Shown piece after piece: positions 26,906 through 36,046 of a stretch of 64,000 nucleotides of DNA. The stretch's first letter is position 1, and every line of letters begins with the position of its first letter. Below the pieces are notes generated by a model that worked only from the letters and a program-made list of their open reading frames with translations, was not told the origin of the DNA and did not search any database. The DNA is taken from contig CP108521.1 of assembly GCA_035999765.1 (NCBI GenBank), forward strand, positions 3,286,001 to 3,350,000, read 5' to 3'. This stretch comes from Streptomyces sp. NBC_01231 (GTDB lineage: Bacteria > Actinomycetota > Actinomycetes > Streptomycetales > Streptomycetaceae). The position numbers and the translations under genes were made by a program.

Positions 26906-27757
26906 GTGAAACTTCTACGAGTCGGCCCGCCCGGCAAGGAGCGTCCCGCAGTCCGCACCGAGGAAGACCGGCTGCTCGACCTCTCCTCCGTGACCTCCGA
27001 CATCGACGGCTCCTTCCTCGCCTCGGACGGTGTCGACCGGGCCCGAGTGGCGGTCGCGACGGGCAGTCTGCCCGAACTGGATCCGGGTGGTGTGCGGATC
27101 GGTGCCCCTCTCGCCCGCCCCGGCAAGATCGTCTGCGTCGGGCTGAACTACCGCGGCCACGCCGCCGAGACGGGCGCGGCGATCCCCGCGCGGCCGGTGG
27201 TGTTCATGAAGGACCCGGGCACGGTGGTCGGACCGTACGACGAGGTGCTGATCCCCCGCGGCTCCGTGAAGACCGACTGGGAGGTCGAGCTGGCGGTCGT
27301 CATCGGACGGCGGGCCCGCTACCTCGACGGTCCGGACGCCGCGCGGGCCGTGATCGCGGGGTACGCGACCAGCCATGACGTGTCGGAGCGGGAGTTCCAG
27401 CTGGAGTACTCCTCGCAGTGGGACCTGGGCAAGTCCTGCGAGACGTTCAACCCGCTCGGACCGTGGCTGGTGACCGCCGACGAGGTCGGCGATCCTCAGG
27501 ACCTCGGGCTGCACCTGAGCGTCAACGGCGTGAAGCGGCAGGACGGCCACACCAGCGACATGATCTTCCCGGTCGACCACATCGTGTCGTACCTGAGCCA
27601 GTACATGGCCCTGGAGCCGGGCGACGTGATCAACACCGGTACGCCCGCGGGCGTGGCCCTCGGCCTCCCCGGCGCCCCCTATCTCCGCCCCGGCGACACC
27701 GTCGAGCTCTCCGTCGGCGGCCTCGGCGCCCAGCGCCAGACCTTCGGCCAAGCGTGA
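26906..27757 (+). CDS. FAH-family hydrolase, probable 2,4-diketo-3-deoxy-L-fuconate hydrolase
   Basis: 283 aa. Typical FAH core: KIVCVGLNYRGHAAETGA, KTDWEVELAVVIGRRARYL, YATSHDVSEREFQ and NTGTPAGVALG. The GTG at 26906 follows AAGGA by 7 nt; an ATG at 26888 would add six residues without a better site. In oxidative L-fucose pathways this family splits 2,4-diketo-3-deoxy-L-fuconate into pyruvate and L-lactate. The neighbouring SDR, dehydratase and lactonase, plus LutABC, support that reading; the residues alone do not fix the substrate. Confidence 0.85.
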   Translation: MKLLRVGPPGKERPAVRTEEDRLLDLSSVTSDIDGSFLASDGVDRARVAVATGSLPELDPGGVRIGAPLARPGKIVCVGLNYRGHAAETGAAIPARPVVFMKDPGTVVGPYDEVLIPRGSVKTDWEVELAVVIGRRARYLDGPDAARAVIAGYATSHDVSEREFQLEYSSQWDLGKSCETFNPLGPWLVTADEVGDPQDLGLHLSVNGVKRQDGHTSDMIFPVDHIVSYLSQYMALEPGDVINTGTPAGVALGLPGAPYLRPGDTVELSVGGLGAQRQTFGQA

Positions 27758-27768
27758 AAGGCGCCCCC

Positions 27769-28554
27769 TTGAGCAAGTCGAGTCAGTTGAGCAGCTTGAG
27801 CGGCCTGTCAGGGCTCAAGGCCGTCGTCACCGGCGGCGCGTCCGGCATCGGGCTGGCCACGTCCCGGATGCTGGCCGAGCACGGCGCCACGGTGGCCGTC
27901 CTCGACCTCGACCCCTCCGGCGCCCCCGAGCATCTGATCGCCATCAAGGCCGACCTCGGCGACGACGCATCCGTACGTGTCGCCGTGGAGACCGCTGCCG
28001 GGCAGCTCGGTGGCCTGGACATCCTCGTCAACAACGCGGGCGTCGGCGCCATCGGCACCGTCGAGGACAACCCCGACGAGGAGTGGCACCGCGTCCTCGA
28101 CGTCAACGTCCTCGGGACGGTGCGCACCACCCGGGCCGCCCTCCCGTATCTGCGGCGCTCGTCGCACGCGGCGATCGTCAACACCTGTTCCATCGCGGCC
28201 ACCGCGGGCCTCCCCCAGCGCGCCCTGTACTCCGCCAGCAAGGGCGCGGTGCTGTCGCTGACCCTGGCGATGGCCGCCGACCACGTCCGTGAGGGCATCC
28301 GCGTCAACTGCGTCAACCCCGGCACCGCCGACACCCCCTGGGTGACCCGGCTCCTGGACGCCGCCGACGACCCGGAGGCGGAACGCGCCGCCCTCGACGC
28401 ACGCCAGCCCCTGGGCCGCCTGGTCACCGCGGACGAGGTGGCGGCGGCCGTGGTCTACCTGGCGAGCCCCGCCGCGGCCTCCGTCACCGGCATCGCCCTC
28501 GCCGTCGACGGCGGCATGCAGGGACTCCGGCTGCGCCCGGCGGCCGGCGCATGA
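27769..28554 (+). CDS. SDR-family dehydrogenase, probable 2-keto-3-deoxy-L-fuconate dehydrogenase
   Basis: 261 aa. Intact SDR signatures: TGGASGIG, NNAGVG, catalytic Ser in NTCSIAA, YSASK, and NPGTADTPWV. The TTG at 27769 lies 7 nt after AAAGG; a GTG at 27754 overlapping the FAH stop is an alternative start. It would oxidise the C4 hydroxyl of 2-keto-3-deoxy-L-fuconate before FAH cleavage. Its stop overlaps the aldo-keto reductase start (ATGA). Confidence 0.87.
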   Translation: MSKSSQLSSLSGLSGLKAVVTGGASGIGLATSRMLAEHGATVAVLDLDPSGAPEHLIAIKADLGDDASVRVAVETAAGQLGGLDILVNNAGVGAIGTVEDNPDEEWHRVLDVNVLGTVRTTRAALPYLRRSSHAAIVNTCSIAATAGLPQRALYSASKGAVLSLTLAMAADHVREGIRVNCVNPGTADTPWVTRLLDAADDPEAERAALDARQPLGRLVTADEVAAAVVYLASPAAASVTGIALAVDGGMQGLRLRPAAGA

Positions 28555-29624
28555 GAACGACCACGCTGGGCACCACCGACGTCAGGGTCACCGAGCTGTC
28601 GTTCGGGGCCGCCGGCATCGGCAACCTCTTCCGCCCAGTCACCGACGAGGCCGCGTTCGCCGCGGTGGAGGCGGCCTGGGACGCGGGCGTACGTACGTTC
28701 GACACCGCCCCGCACTACGGGCTCGGGCTGTCCGAGCGACGCCTGGGCGCCGCGCTGCGCGGACGCGACCGCGACACGTACACCGTCTCCACCAAGGTCG
28801 GGCGGCTGCTCGAACCCCACCCGGAGGGTGGCCGCGGCGACGATCTCGCCCAGGGCTTCGCCGTGCCCGACACCCACCGGCGAGTCTGGGACTTCAGCTG
28901 CGACGGAGTCCTGCGCTCCCTGGAAGCGAGCCTGGACCGCCTCGGCCTGGACCGTGTGGACATCGCCTTGCTGCACGATCCGGACCACCACGCCGAGCAG
29001 GCTCTCACCGAGGCATACCCGGCGCTGGAACGGCTGCGCGGCGAAGGCGTCGTCAAGGCGATCGGCATCGGAGTGAACCAGTGCGCGCTCCCCGCCCGCT
29101 TTCTGCGCGAGACCGACATCGACGTGGTGTTGCTCGCCGGCCGCTACACCCTGCTGGAGCAGGAGGGGCTCGCGGAGGTACTGCCGGAGGCCGCCGCCCG
29201 CGGCAGGAGTGTCGTCGTCGGCGGGGTGTTCAACTCGGGTCTGCTCACCGACCCCAAGCCCGGGGCCATGTACGACTACGCGCCCGCCCCACTGCACGTA
29301 CTCGACCGAGCCCTGCGCATGAAGGCGGTCACCGAACGCCACGGCGTACCGCTGCGCGCAGTCGCTCTGCGCTTCCCGCTCGGCCATCCGGCGGCCGCGA
29401 GCGTACTGTCCGGCGCGCGTTCGGCCGAGGAGGTCCGGGACACGGTGCATCAGCTGCGGCGAACGGTACCGGCCGAGCTCTGGGACGGACTGCGCGCCGA
29501 GGATCTGCTGCCCCCGCACGTCCCCGTCCCTGCCGCCGCACCGGTCGACGAAGCCGATCGGCCGAAGCAGAAGTCGAGGAGTCGTGGAGGTGACCGCCAT
29601 GGACATGCAGGCGAACACGGCTGA
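28551..29624 (+). CDS. Aldo-keto reductase, probable L-fucose (D-threo-aldose) 1-dehydrogenase
   Basis: 357 aa. Catalytic pattern FDTAPHYGLGLSERRLG (Asp, Tyr), VSTKVGRLL (Lys) and LLHDPDHH (His) in an (alpha/beta)8 barrel; ALLHDPD and the long VWDFSCDGVLRSLEASLDRL helix are typical of the D-threo-aldose dehydrogenase group. It would oxidise L-fucose to L-fucono-lactone. The ~30-residue Arg/Lys-rich tail overlaps the following gene by 26 bp. Confidence 0.85.
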   Translation: MRTTTLGTTDVRVTELSFGAAGIGNLFRPVTDEAAFAAVEAAWDAGVRTFDTAPHYGLGLSERRLGAALRGRDRDTYTVSTKVGRLLEPHPEGGRGDDLAQGFAVPDTHRRVWDFSCDGVLRSLEASLDRLGLDRVDIALLHDPDHHAEQALTEAYPALERLRGEGVVKAIGIGVNQCALPARFLRETDIDVVLLAGRYTLLEQEGLAEVLPEAAARGRSVVVGGVFNSGLLTDPKPGAMYDYAPAPLHVLDRALRMKAVTERHGVPLRAVALRFPLGHPAAASVLSGARSAEEVRDTVHQLRRTVPAELWDGLRAEDLLPPHVPVPAAAPVDEADRPKQKSRSRGGDRHGHAGEHG

Positions 29625-30507
29625 GGGCGTCATCGACGCACACCACCACGTGTGGGACCTCTCCGTCCGCGACCAGGACTGGATCACCGGACCGGAACTC
29701 GCCCCGCTGCGCCGCGACTTCCTGCTCGCCGACCTGGAGCCCGAGGCCCGGGCCGCCGGCGTCACCGCAACGGTCCTGGTCCAGACGATCGACGTGCCGG
29801 AGGAGACGCCCGAGTTCCTGGCGTTGGCCCAGGACAGCGACTTGGTGGTCGGCGTCGTGGGCTGGACCGACCTGACCTCCCCGGATGTCGCCCGCGCGCT
29901 CGCGGCGCTGCGGGAGGGGCCGGGTGGCGAGTACCTGATGGGCATCCGACACCAGGTGCAGGGCGAGTCCGACCCTCGCTGGCTGATGCGGCCGGACGTA
30001 CTGCGTGGGCTGGCCGCGGTGGCCGCGGCAGGGCTCGTGTACGACCTGGTCGTCCGGCCCCACCAGCTCGCGGCCGCCCATGAGACCGCCCGACTGCTTC
30101 CCGGCCTCACCTTCGTACTCGATCACGCGGGCAAGCCCCCCATCGCCTCGGGCGAGCTGCGGCCATGGGCGGACGCGGTGCGCCTGCTGGCCTCGCTGCC
30201 CAACACCGTCTGCAAGCTCTCCGGCATGGTGACCGAGGCCGACTGGGGCCAGTGGAGCGTCGAAAACCTCCAGCCGTACGCCAACACGGCGCTGGACGCC
30301 TTCGGACCGCGGCGGCTGATGTTCGGCTCCGACTGGCCCGTCTGCCGGCTGGCCGCCACCTACGCCGAAGTCATCTCCACCGCACGGGAGTTGACGGCCG
30401 CTCTCCAACCCGCCGAACGCCACGAGGTCTTCACCGGAACCGCTCTGCGGACCTACGGCCTGACCGCCACCGGCTCCCCGGCCGCTCAGGAAGCACCATG
30501 CGCATAG
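29599..30507 (+). CDS. Amidohydrolase-family lactonase, probable L-fuconolactonase
   Basis: 302 aa. The metal-binding start motif DAHHHVWDLSVRDQDWI (H15, H17), LVQTIDVPEETPEFLALA, LDHAGKPPI and FGSDWPVCRL are hallmarks of the L-fuconolactone/L-rhamnono-lactone hydrolase group of amidohydrolases. The ATG at 29599 follows GGAGG by 8 nt. It would open the lactone made by the preceding reductase to give the acid used by the dehydratase at 21937. It overlaps lutA by 10 bp. Confidence 0.87.
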   Translation: MDMQANTAEGVIDAHHHVWDLSVRDQDWITGPELAPLRRDFLLADLEPEARAAGVTATVLVQTIDVPEETPEFLALAQDSDLVVGVVGWTDLTSPDVARALAALREGPGGEYLMGIRHQVQGESDPRWLMRPDVLRGLAAVAAAGLVYDLVVRPHQLAAAHETARLLPGLTFVLDHAGKPPIASGELRPWADAVRLLASLPNTVCKLSGMVTEADWGQWSVENLQPYANTALDAFGPRRLMFGSDWPVCRLAATYAEVISTARELTAALQPAERHEVFTGTALRTYGLTATGSPAAQEAPCA

Positions 30508-31238
30508 CTCTCTTCATCACCTGTTTCAACGACATGATGTTCCCCCGGACCGGCCGCGCGGTGACCGAACTGCTGGAACGGCTCGGCCACACCGTGGAGT
30601 TCCCGCAGGGCCAGACCTGCTGCGGCCAGATGCACTTCAACACCGGCTACCGCCCCGAGACCCTGCCCATGGTGCGCCGTTTCGCGGAGGTCTTCGCGGG
30701 CTACGACGCCGTGGTCACCCCTTCCGGGTCCTGCGCGGGCATGGTGCGCGACCACCATCGGGTGGTGGCCGCCGAGTTGGGGGATTCCGCGCTCACCGAG
30801 GCGGTCGAGCGGGTGGTGCCGACGGTGTACGAGCTGTCGGAACTCCTCGTCGATGTGCTCGACGTCACCGACGTCGGCGCCCACTTCCCGCACCGGGTCA
30901 CCTACCACCCGACCTGCCACTCCCTGCGCATGCTGCGGGTCGGCGACCGGCCGCTCAGGCTGCTGCGCGCGGTGCAGGGCATCGACCTCGTCGAACTGCC
31001 CGCCGCCGAGTCCTGCTGCGGCTTCGGCGGCACCTTCGCGCTGAAGAACGCGGACGTGTCCAACGCCATGCTGGCCGACAAGATGCGCCATGTCCTGGAC
31101 ACCGGCGCCGAATACCTGTGCGCTGGCGACAACTCCTGCCTGACACACATCGGCGGCGGCCTGTCCCGGCTGCGTACCGGCGTCGGGACGATGCACCTGG
31201 CCGAGATCCTGGCCTCCACGGAAGGGAACGTACGGTGA
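30498..31238 (+). CDS. lutA: L-lactate utilization protein A (Fe-S oxidoreductase)
   Basis: 246 aa. Two CCG modules (TCCGQMHFNTGY near residue 40 and ESCCGFGGTFALKNADVSN near 175) bind an iron-sulfur cluster as in LutA/LldE. AGGA precedes the ATG. With LutB and LutC it oxidises L-lactate to pyruvate. The start lies inside the lactonase gene and the stop overlaps lutB (GTGA), so the Lut genes are integrated into this operon. Confidence 0.93.
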   Translation: MRIALFITCFNDMMFPRTGRAVTELLERLGHTVEFPQGQTCCGQMHFNTGYRPETLPMVRRFAEVFAGYDAVVTPSGSCAGMVRDHHRVVAAELGDSALTEAVERVVPTVYELSELLVDVLDVTDVGAHFPHRVTYHPTCHSLRMLRVGDRPLRLLRAVQGIDLVELPAAESCCGFGGTFALKNADVSNAMLADKMRHVLDTGAEYLCAGDNSCLTHIGGGLSRLRTGVGTMHLAEILASTEGNVR

Positions 31239-32719
31239 GCGGCGCCGACAACGTCGTATGGCTGGGCACCCCGCCCTTCCCCGAGGCAGCACGCGCCGCG
31301 CTCGCCGACACCCGGCTGCGTGCGAACCTGCGCCGGGCCACCGGCACCATCCGGGACAGGAGGCTGGCGGTCACCGCCGAGCTCGACGACTGGGAGGACC
31401 TGCGGGATACGGCGGCGGCCGTCAAGCGCCGCACCCTGCGTCACCTCGACCGCCATCTCCTGCGGCTGGAGGAGACGGTGACCGCCGCCGGCGGCACGGT
31501 CCACTGGGCGGCGGACGCGGCCGAGGCGAACGCCATCGTCACGCGGCTGGTCCAGGCGACCGGCGAGAGCGAGATCGTCAAGGTCAAGTCGATGACGACC
31601 CAGGAGATCGGCCTCAACGAGGCGCTAGCCGAAGCGGGCATTCGCGCCTACGAGACCGATCTCGCCGAACTGATCGTGCAGCTGGACGGCGACCGGCCCT
31701 CGCACATCCTCGTACCGGCCATCCACCGGGGCCGCTCCGAGATCCGCGAGATCTTCCGGCGGCAGATGGGAAAGTGGGGCCGGCCCGCTCCCGAGGGACT
31801 CACCGACGACCCGCGCGACCTGGCCGAAGCGGCCCGGCTCCATCTGCGGGAGAAGTTCCTGCGGGCCAAGGTGGCCGTCTCCGGGGCCAACTTCGCCGCC
31901 GCCGACACCGGAACGGTGGTGGTCGTGGAGTCGGAGGGCAACGGGCGGATGTGCCTGACCCTGCCGGAGACCCTGATCACCGTCATGGGCATCGAGAAGG
32001 TCCTGCCCTCCTTCGCCGACCTGGACGTCTTCCTCCGGCTGCTGCCCCGCTCGTCCACGGGCGAGCGGATGAACCCGTACACCTCGTTGTGGACCGGCGT
32101 CACGGAGGGAGACGGGCCGCAGGACTTCCATCTGGTGCTCCTCGACAACGGTCGCACCGCGACCCTGGCCGACGAGGTGGGCCGCCAGGCGCTGTCCTGC
32201 ATCCGCTGCTCGGCCTGCCTGAACGTCTGCCCGGTGTACGAGCGCACCGGCGGCCACGCCTACGGGTCGGTCTACCCCGGCCCCATCGGCGCTGTACTCA
32301 CCCCGCAGCTCGTCGGCGTGGAGAACGCGGCCTCCCTGCCCTTCGCCTCGACCCTGTGCGGCGCCTGCTACGACGCCTGCCCGGTCAAGATCGACATTCC
32401 GGAGGTGCTCGTCCATCTGCGGGCGAAGGCCGTGGAGGCCAAGCGGCGGGACCGGCTGCTGCCCACCCCCGAGGCGTTCGCCATGAAGGCCGCAGGCGTG
32501 GTGCTGTCCTCCCCGAGGCGGCTGGCGGCAGTTCAGCGACTCGCCGCACTGGGCGCCCGGCTGGTTGCCCGCGATGGCTGGATCGGGGTTCTGCCCGGCC
32601 CGTTCGCCCGCTGGTCCGGCACCCGTGACACCCCCGCGCCGGCGCGCGAGTCCCTGCGCGCCTGGTGGCGACGGACGAGGGAAGCAGGCCGTACGACGAC
32701 GGAAGGGAAGGGCCGATGA
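31235..32719 (+). CDS. lutB: L-lactate utilization protein B (4Fe-4S ferredoxin domain)
   Basis: 494 aa. An N-terminal LUD domain (KVKSMTTQEIGLNEALAEAG, GANFAAADTGTVVVVESEGN) is followed by two 4Fe-4S motifs, CIRCSACLNVCPVY and CGACYDACPVKIDIP. The GTG start overlaps the lutA stop, and GGAAGGGAA lies upstream. It is the electron-transfer subunit of the LutABC lactate oxidase complex. Confidence 0.95.
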   Translation: MSGADNVVWLGTPPFPEAARAALADTRLRANLRRATGTIRDRRLAVTAELDDWEDLRDTAAAVKRRTLRHLDRHLLRLEETVTAAGGTVHWAADAAEANAIVTRLVQATGESEIVKVKSMTTQEIGLNEALAEAGIRAYETDLAELIVQLDGDRPSHILVPAIHRGRSEIREIFRRQMGKWGRPAPEGLTDDPRDLAEAARLHLREKFLRAKVAVSGANFAAADTGTVVVVESEGNGRMCLTLPETLITVMGIEKVLPSFADLDVFLRLLPRSSTGERMNPYTSLWTGVTEGDGPQDFHLVLLDNGRTATLADEVGRQALSCIRCSACLNVCPVYERTGGHAYGSVYPGPIGAVLTPQLVGVENAASLPFASTLCGACYDACPVKIDIPEVLVHLRAKAVEAKRRDRLLPTPEAFAMKAAGVVLSSPRRLAAVQRLAALGARLVARDGWIGVLPGPFARWSGTRDTPAPARESLRAWWRRTREAGRTTTEGKGR

Positions 32720-33351
32720 GCGGCCGCGACACCGTACTGGGCGACATCCGGAGCGCGCTGGTCGACGTGCCGGATGCCGAGGTTCCCGACGGCGACCCCG
32801 CCCTGCACGATCCGCGCTCCCAGCAGGCGGGGCTGGACGTCGTCGAGCTGTTCATCGAACGCGCCGCCGACTACCGCGCCACCGTCGTCCGGGTTCCGCC
32901 GTCCGACGCCGTCGCCGCCGTAGGCCGCGCGCTGACGCGCGCCGGAGCGAGGTCCCTTGTGGTGCCTCCGGGTTTCCCTGAAGACCTGGTACCCGAAGGG
33001 CCCTGGTCCCGGTTGGAGGACGCTCCGCCGCTCACGGTCCGACAGCTCGACGCGGCGGACGCCGTGCTCAGCACCGTCGCCGCAGCGATCGCCCTCACCG
33101 GCACCGTCGTCCTCGACAGCGGACCGGGACAAGGACGCCGTGTGCTGACCTTGCTCCCAGATCAACATGTCTGCGTGGTCAGGGCGAGCCGGATCGCCGC
33201 TGATGTACCCGAGGCGTTGAGCCTGCTCCACCCGCGCCGGCCGCTGACCCTGATCTCCGGTCCCTCAGCCACCAGCGACATCGAACTGGACCGGGTGGAG
33301 GGCGTGCACGGACCGCGAACGCTCGACATCGTCGTGATCGCGGACGAGTAG
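32716..33351 (+). CDS. lutC: L-lactate utilization protein C
   Basis: 211 aa LUD-domain protein with the C-terminal block ALTGTVVLDSGPGQGRRVLT and SATSDIELDRVEGVHGPRTL, matching LutC. The ATG overlaps the lutB stop (ATGA). It is the last gene of the operon. Together, LutABC would consume the lactate released by the FAH step. Confidence 0.93.
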   Translation: MSGRDTVLGDIRSALVDVPDAEVPDGDPALHDPRSQQAGLDVVELFIERAADYRATVVRVPPSDAVAAVGRALTRAGARSLVVPPGFPEDLVPEGPWSRLEDAPPLTVRQLDAADAVLSTVAAAIALTGTVVLDSGPGQGRRVLTLLPDQHVCVVRASRIAADVPEALSLLHPRRPLTLISGPSATSDIELDRVEGVHGPRTLDIVVIADE

Positions 33352-34551
33352 CTAGGTCTCGGACACAGGACCGTCCATGGACAGCGTGTCCCAGCACCGG
33401 ATGCACCCGCGCCTGACGGCGCACGGCCCCAGGCTCCAGCACTGCGGCGAACTCCGCTGATCCACGGCACGTTGATCCGGCTGAAGGTCGATCGCCTGTC
33501 CGGCGACCGTGACCCGAAACCGGTCTGGCTGTGGTCCTCGATGACCGGCGAAGACATCGACGTACGCCGGCAGGGACTTGATGTTCAGCTGGTTCGACAG
33601 CGGCCGCTAGGTCACCGACCCCCGCCGCCAGGAGCAGCTGTTCGCCCCCGCCCCCACCGCCGATGACGGCCTCGGCCGGTACACCGGCGAGCTGGGCATG
33701 GCGCAGCACCGGTGACGGGCCCGCATGCCGGTCCCGCCGCCCGGGCGAGGGGGCCATACGAGAGAGGGTCGAGTAACCCCACCGGGGCCGTTTCCTCTTC
33801 GGGCCGTTACCTTGCTCGGCCGTCGCCGGGACACTTCCTCAGCAGCGACAGGCTCTCCACCGCGCAGACACCAGCCGACGTCGCCCTACCCGCGTCCGCG
33901 CGCCCGCCGCGCGGTATCAGCACTGCTTCCGCCACCGGCCCGGTGCTCAACGGGCGCCCCGCGGATGGCTGCCCCAGCAGCGCCACCATCAAATGGGACA
34001 ACGAATCGACCCAGCAGCCGATACATCCGTCGACCTGACGGCGGTATCGGTTCGCCTCCGGTTGCGCGGAGAGCACCGTCACAGCCCACCACCCGGTGAC
34101 GAGCTGTTCGTAACGCTGCCGGGTGACGTTCCCGATCCGGTCGGCCACGTCGCTCATGAAGACCACCGCCCTGCCGGGCCCGGCCCGGTCACCATGACGT
34201 GACCGGTCAAGGGGGCACCGGCCCCGGTGACGCGGGCGCGACACGCCGGGGCAGAGCATGATCAGCGGGCAGGCTCGGGCCCGCGAGTTGCACCGGCTTT
34301 CCTAGGCAAGTCAGCGTGTCGAGCCCGGGAACCCGCTGATGGCAGGGCCTCAGGTCGCCCTTGCCTGCCCAAGCGGCGCCACGAGAGAAAGACGAGGAGC
34401 AGACAAGTGTCGCCTGGTGACCATCACGTGACCGCTGTCTGCCAGGTGATTTGCGGGGTCACCGGAAATGCTTGGGGAGCGGCACCGCAAGCAATCAGTA
34501 GCCGACACACCGCGCGAAAAACCCCGACCGCACCGGAAGGAATCTCACGCC
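33352..34551. other. Intergenic region with transposase relic and repeat fragments
   Basis: This 1.2-kb stretch holds no intact gene. Plus-strand ~33466-33560 reads LIRLKVDRLSGDRDPKPVWLWSS, cut by frame breaks, which is a relic of a Streptomyces IS transposase of the '..PVWLWSS.TG..' type. From 33766 to 34020 it repeats the upstream part of the tRNA-associated repeat (cgagtaacccc..., then aatgggacaacgaatcgacc), without the tRNA half. The rest (34020-34540) shows nothing recognisable. Confidence 0.5.
33420..33610 (+). pseudogene. IS transposase relic
   Basis: About 60 codons in two frames: CGELR then IHGTLIRLKVDRLSGDRD, PKPVWLWSSMTGED. The motif corresponds to the centre of a common actinobacterial DDE transposase. 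Catalytic residues and both ends are missing. Confidence 0.6.
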
Positions 34552-35988
34552 ATGACCGCGACCGCGCCCAAGGCTCCGACTGCACCAGGGGTGCGGTCCT
34601 GGTGGGGAATCCCGTACGCCACAGCCGAGCGATACCGCCGCCCCGTGGTCGCGGATTTCGATCCGGACCGCCCCTATGACCGCAAGGGCATCGTTTCCGT
34701 CCAGCCCGACAGCGGCGACTGGCTCGAAGCGGACAGCGGGATGGGTGAGGACTGCCTGAACCTGAACGTGTGGGCCCCCGAGCAGCCGGCCGACAAGGGG
34801 CTGCCGGTGGCCGTGTACATTCACGGCGGCGGATTCGAGTACGGCGCGAACACGCAGATCACCTCGAACGCCTCCGGTCTCGCCGCGACGGGACGCGTGG
34901 TGGGCGTGTCGGTCAACTACCGGCTCGGCGCACTGGGCGCGCTCTCGCTCTCGCAGTACGGCGGGCGGCTCGCCGAGGCCAGCAACCTCTTCCTGCAGGA
35001 CATCATCACCGCGCTCACCTGGGTCAAGCAGAACATCGCCCACTTCGGCGGCGACCCCGACCAGGTCACGGTCTACGGCCACAGCGGCGGCGCCTATGCC
35101 ACCTTCGGGCTGCTCGGCGCCTCCTCCGCCAACGGTCTGTACCGGCGGCTGGCCGGGTTCTCCGGCGGGCCCGCTCGTATCGTCCCGGTCTGGTGGGCCG
35201 AGGAGCTCGCGCACCGGTTCGTCACCGAACTCGGCGTCGCGGGCAACCCCGACAAGCTGCTCGACCTCGACGCGGCTGCCCTGATGGCCGCCCTGCGCAA
35301 GGTCTGTCCGACGGATCTCGGAGTCCGTGGCGGGGTGGACAACCAGGCCACCGGCGTCGTCCTGGACACCGGACAGCCCGGCGCGGTGGTGCACGCCCAC
35401 CCCATGGATGTCCTCGCCTCGGGCTCTCACCGTGACATCGACGTGCTGCTGAGCATGGCCAGCGACGACATGGGCTGGTGGGTGGCGAACGACCTCGAAC
35501 GGTTCGATCCGCACACGCTCGACCGTGTCACCGACGAGGTCGTCCGGTGGCGCATTCCTCGCTCCCACGCGAAGAAGATCGTCGATGCCCACGATCAGGG
35601 CGGCCGCACCCCGGCCGAGGTCCGCGCCGCGCTCATGGCGGACTACCTCTTCACGCTCCCCGCCGGCCGCGGCGCCCTGGCGCACACCGCCGCGGGCGGC
35701 AAAGCCCATCTCCTCATGATCGGGCCCGCCGCGGGCGCGCCCGCCGTGCACGGCACCGAGATGTACGCCCTGGTCGGCCAGGACAAGCCGGGCCGCAGCG
35801 CGGAACAGGCTCAGCGTGACACGCGTATCCGCGACATCGTGCTCGACTTCGCCACCGGTGAGTATGCCCGTCTGTGGCCCGCTGTCACGGACCAGCCCAT
35901 CTCGGGAAGCGTCGGCAACCCTCCCTTCGAGGCCCATGCCCACTACCAGGAGGCGCTCGGCCTGTGGGAGGGCATCGACCGCCCCTGA
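34552..35988 (+). CDS. Type-B carboxylesterase
   Basis: 478 aa alpha/beta hydrolase. WGIPYATAERYRRP at the N-terminus, EDCLNLNVWAP, oxyanion-hole HGGGFEYGA and nucleophile elbow GHSGGA (S178) define the family. The start at 34552 follows CCGGAAGGA. There is no signal peptide, so it is cytoplasmic. It stands upstream of a quinone-oxidoreductase-like gene and an HSL-type esterase; the trio may degrade an ester compound, which is an inference from proximity only. Confidence 0.92.
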   Translation: MTATAPKAPTAPGVRSWWGIPYATAERYRRPVVADFDPDRPYDRKGIVSVQPDSGDWLEADSGMGEDCLNLNVWAPEQPADKGLPVAVYIHGGGFEYGANTQITSNASGLAATGRVVGVSVNYRLGALGALSLSQYGGRLAEASNLFLQDIITALTWVKQNIAHFGGDPDQVTVYGHSGGAYATFGLLGASSANGLYRRLAGFSGGPARIVPVWWAEELAHRFVTELGVAGNPDKLLDLDAAALMAALRKVCPTDLGVRGGVDNQATGVVLDTGQPGAVVHAHPMDVLASGSHRDIDVLLSMASDDMGWWVANDLERFDPHTLDRVTDEVVRWRIPRSHAKKIVDAHDQGGRTPAEVRAALMADYLFTLPAGRGALAHTAAGGKAHLLMIGPAAGAPAVHGTEMYALVGQDKPGRSAEQAQRDTRIRDIVLDFATGEYARLWPAVTDQPISGSVGNPPFEAHAHYQEALGLWEGIDRP

Positions 35989-36046
35989 CGGTCATCGGGC
36001 CATACGGAACAGCGCACCAGGGGGCGAACAGAGTAAGGAATTCGAC

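Noticed and set aside
28455..30110. 551-aa minus-strand open frame
   Set aside because: It is antisense to the AKR and lactonase genes, with no recognisable domain.
34027..34259. Minus-strand frame with DVADRIGNVTRQRYEQLVTG
   Set aside because: Some protein-like composition, but no start context and no recognised family, and it continues into repeat DNA.
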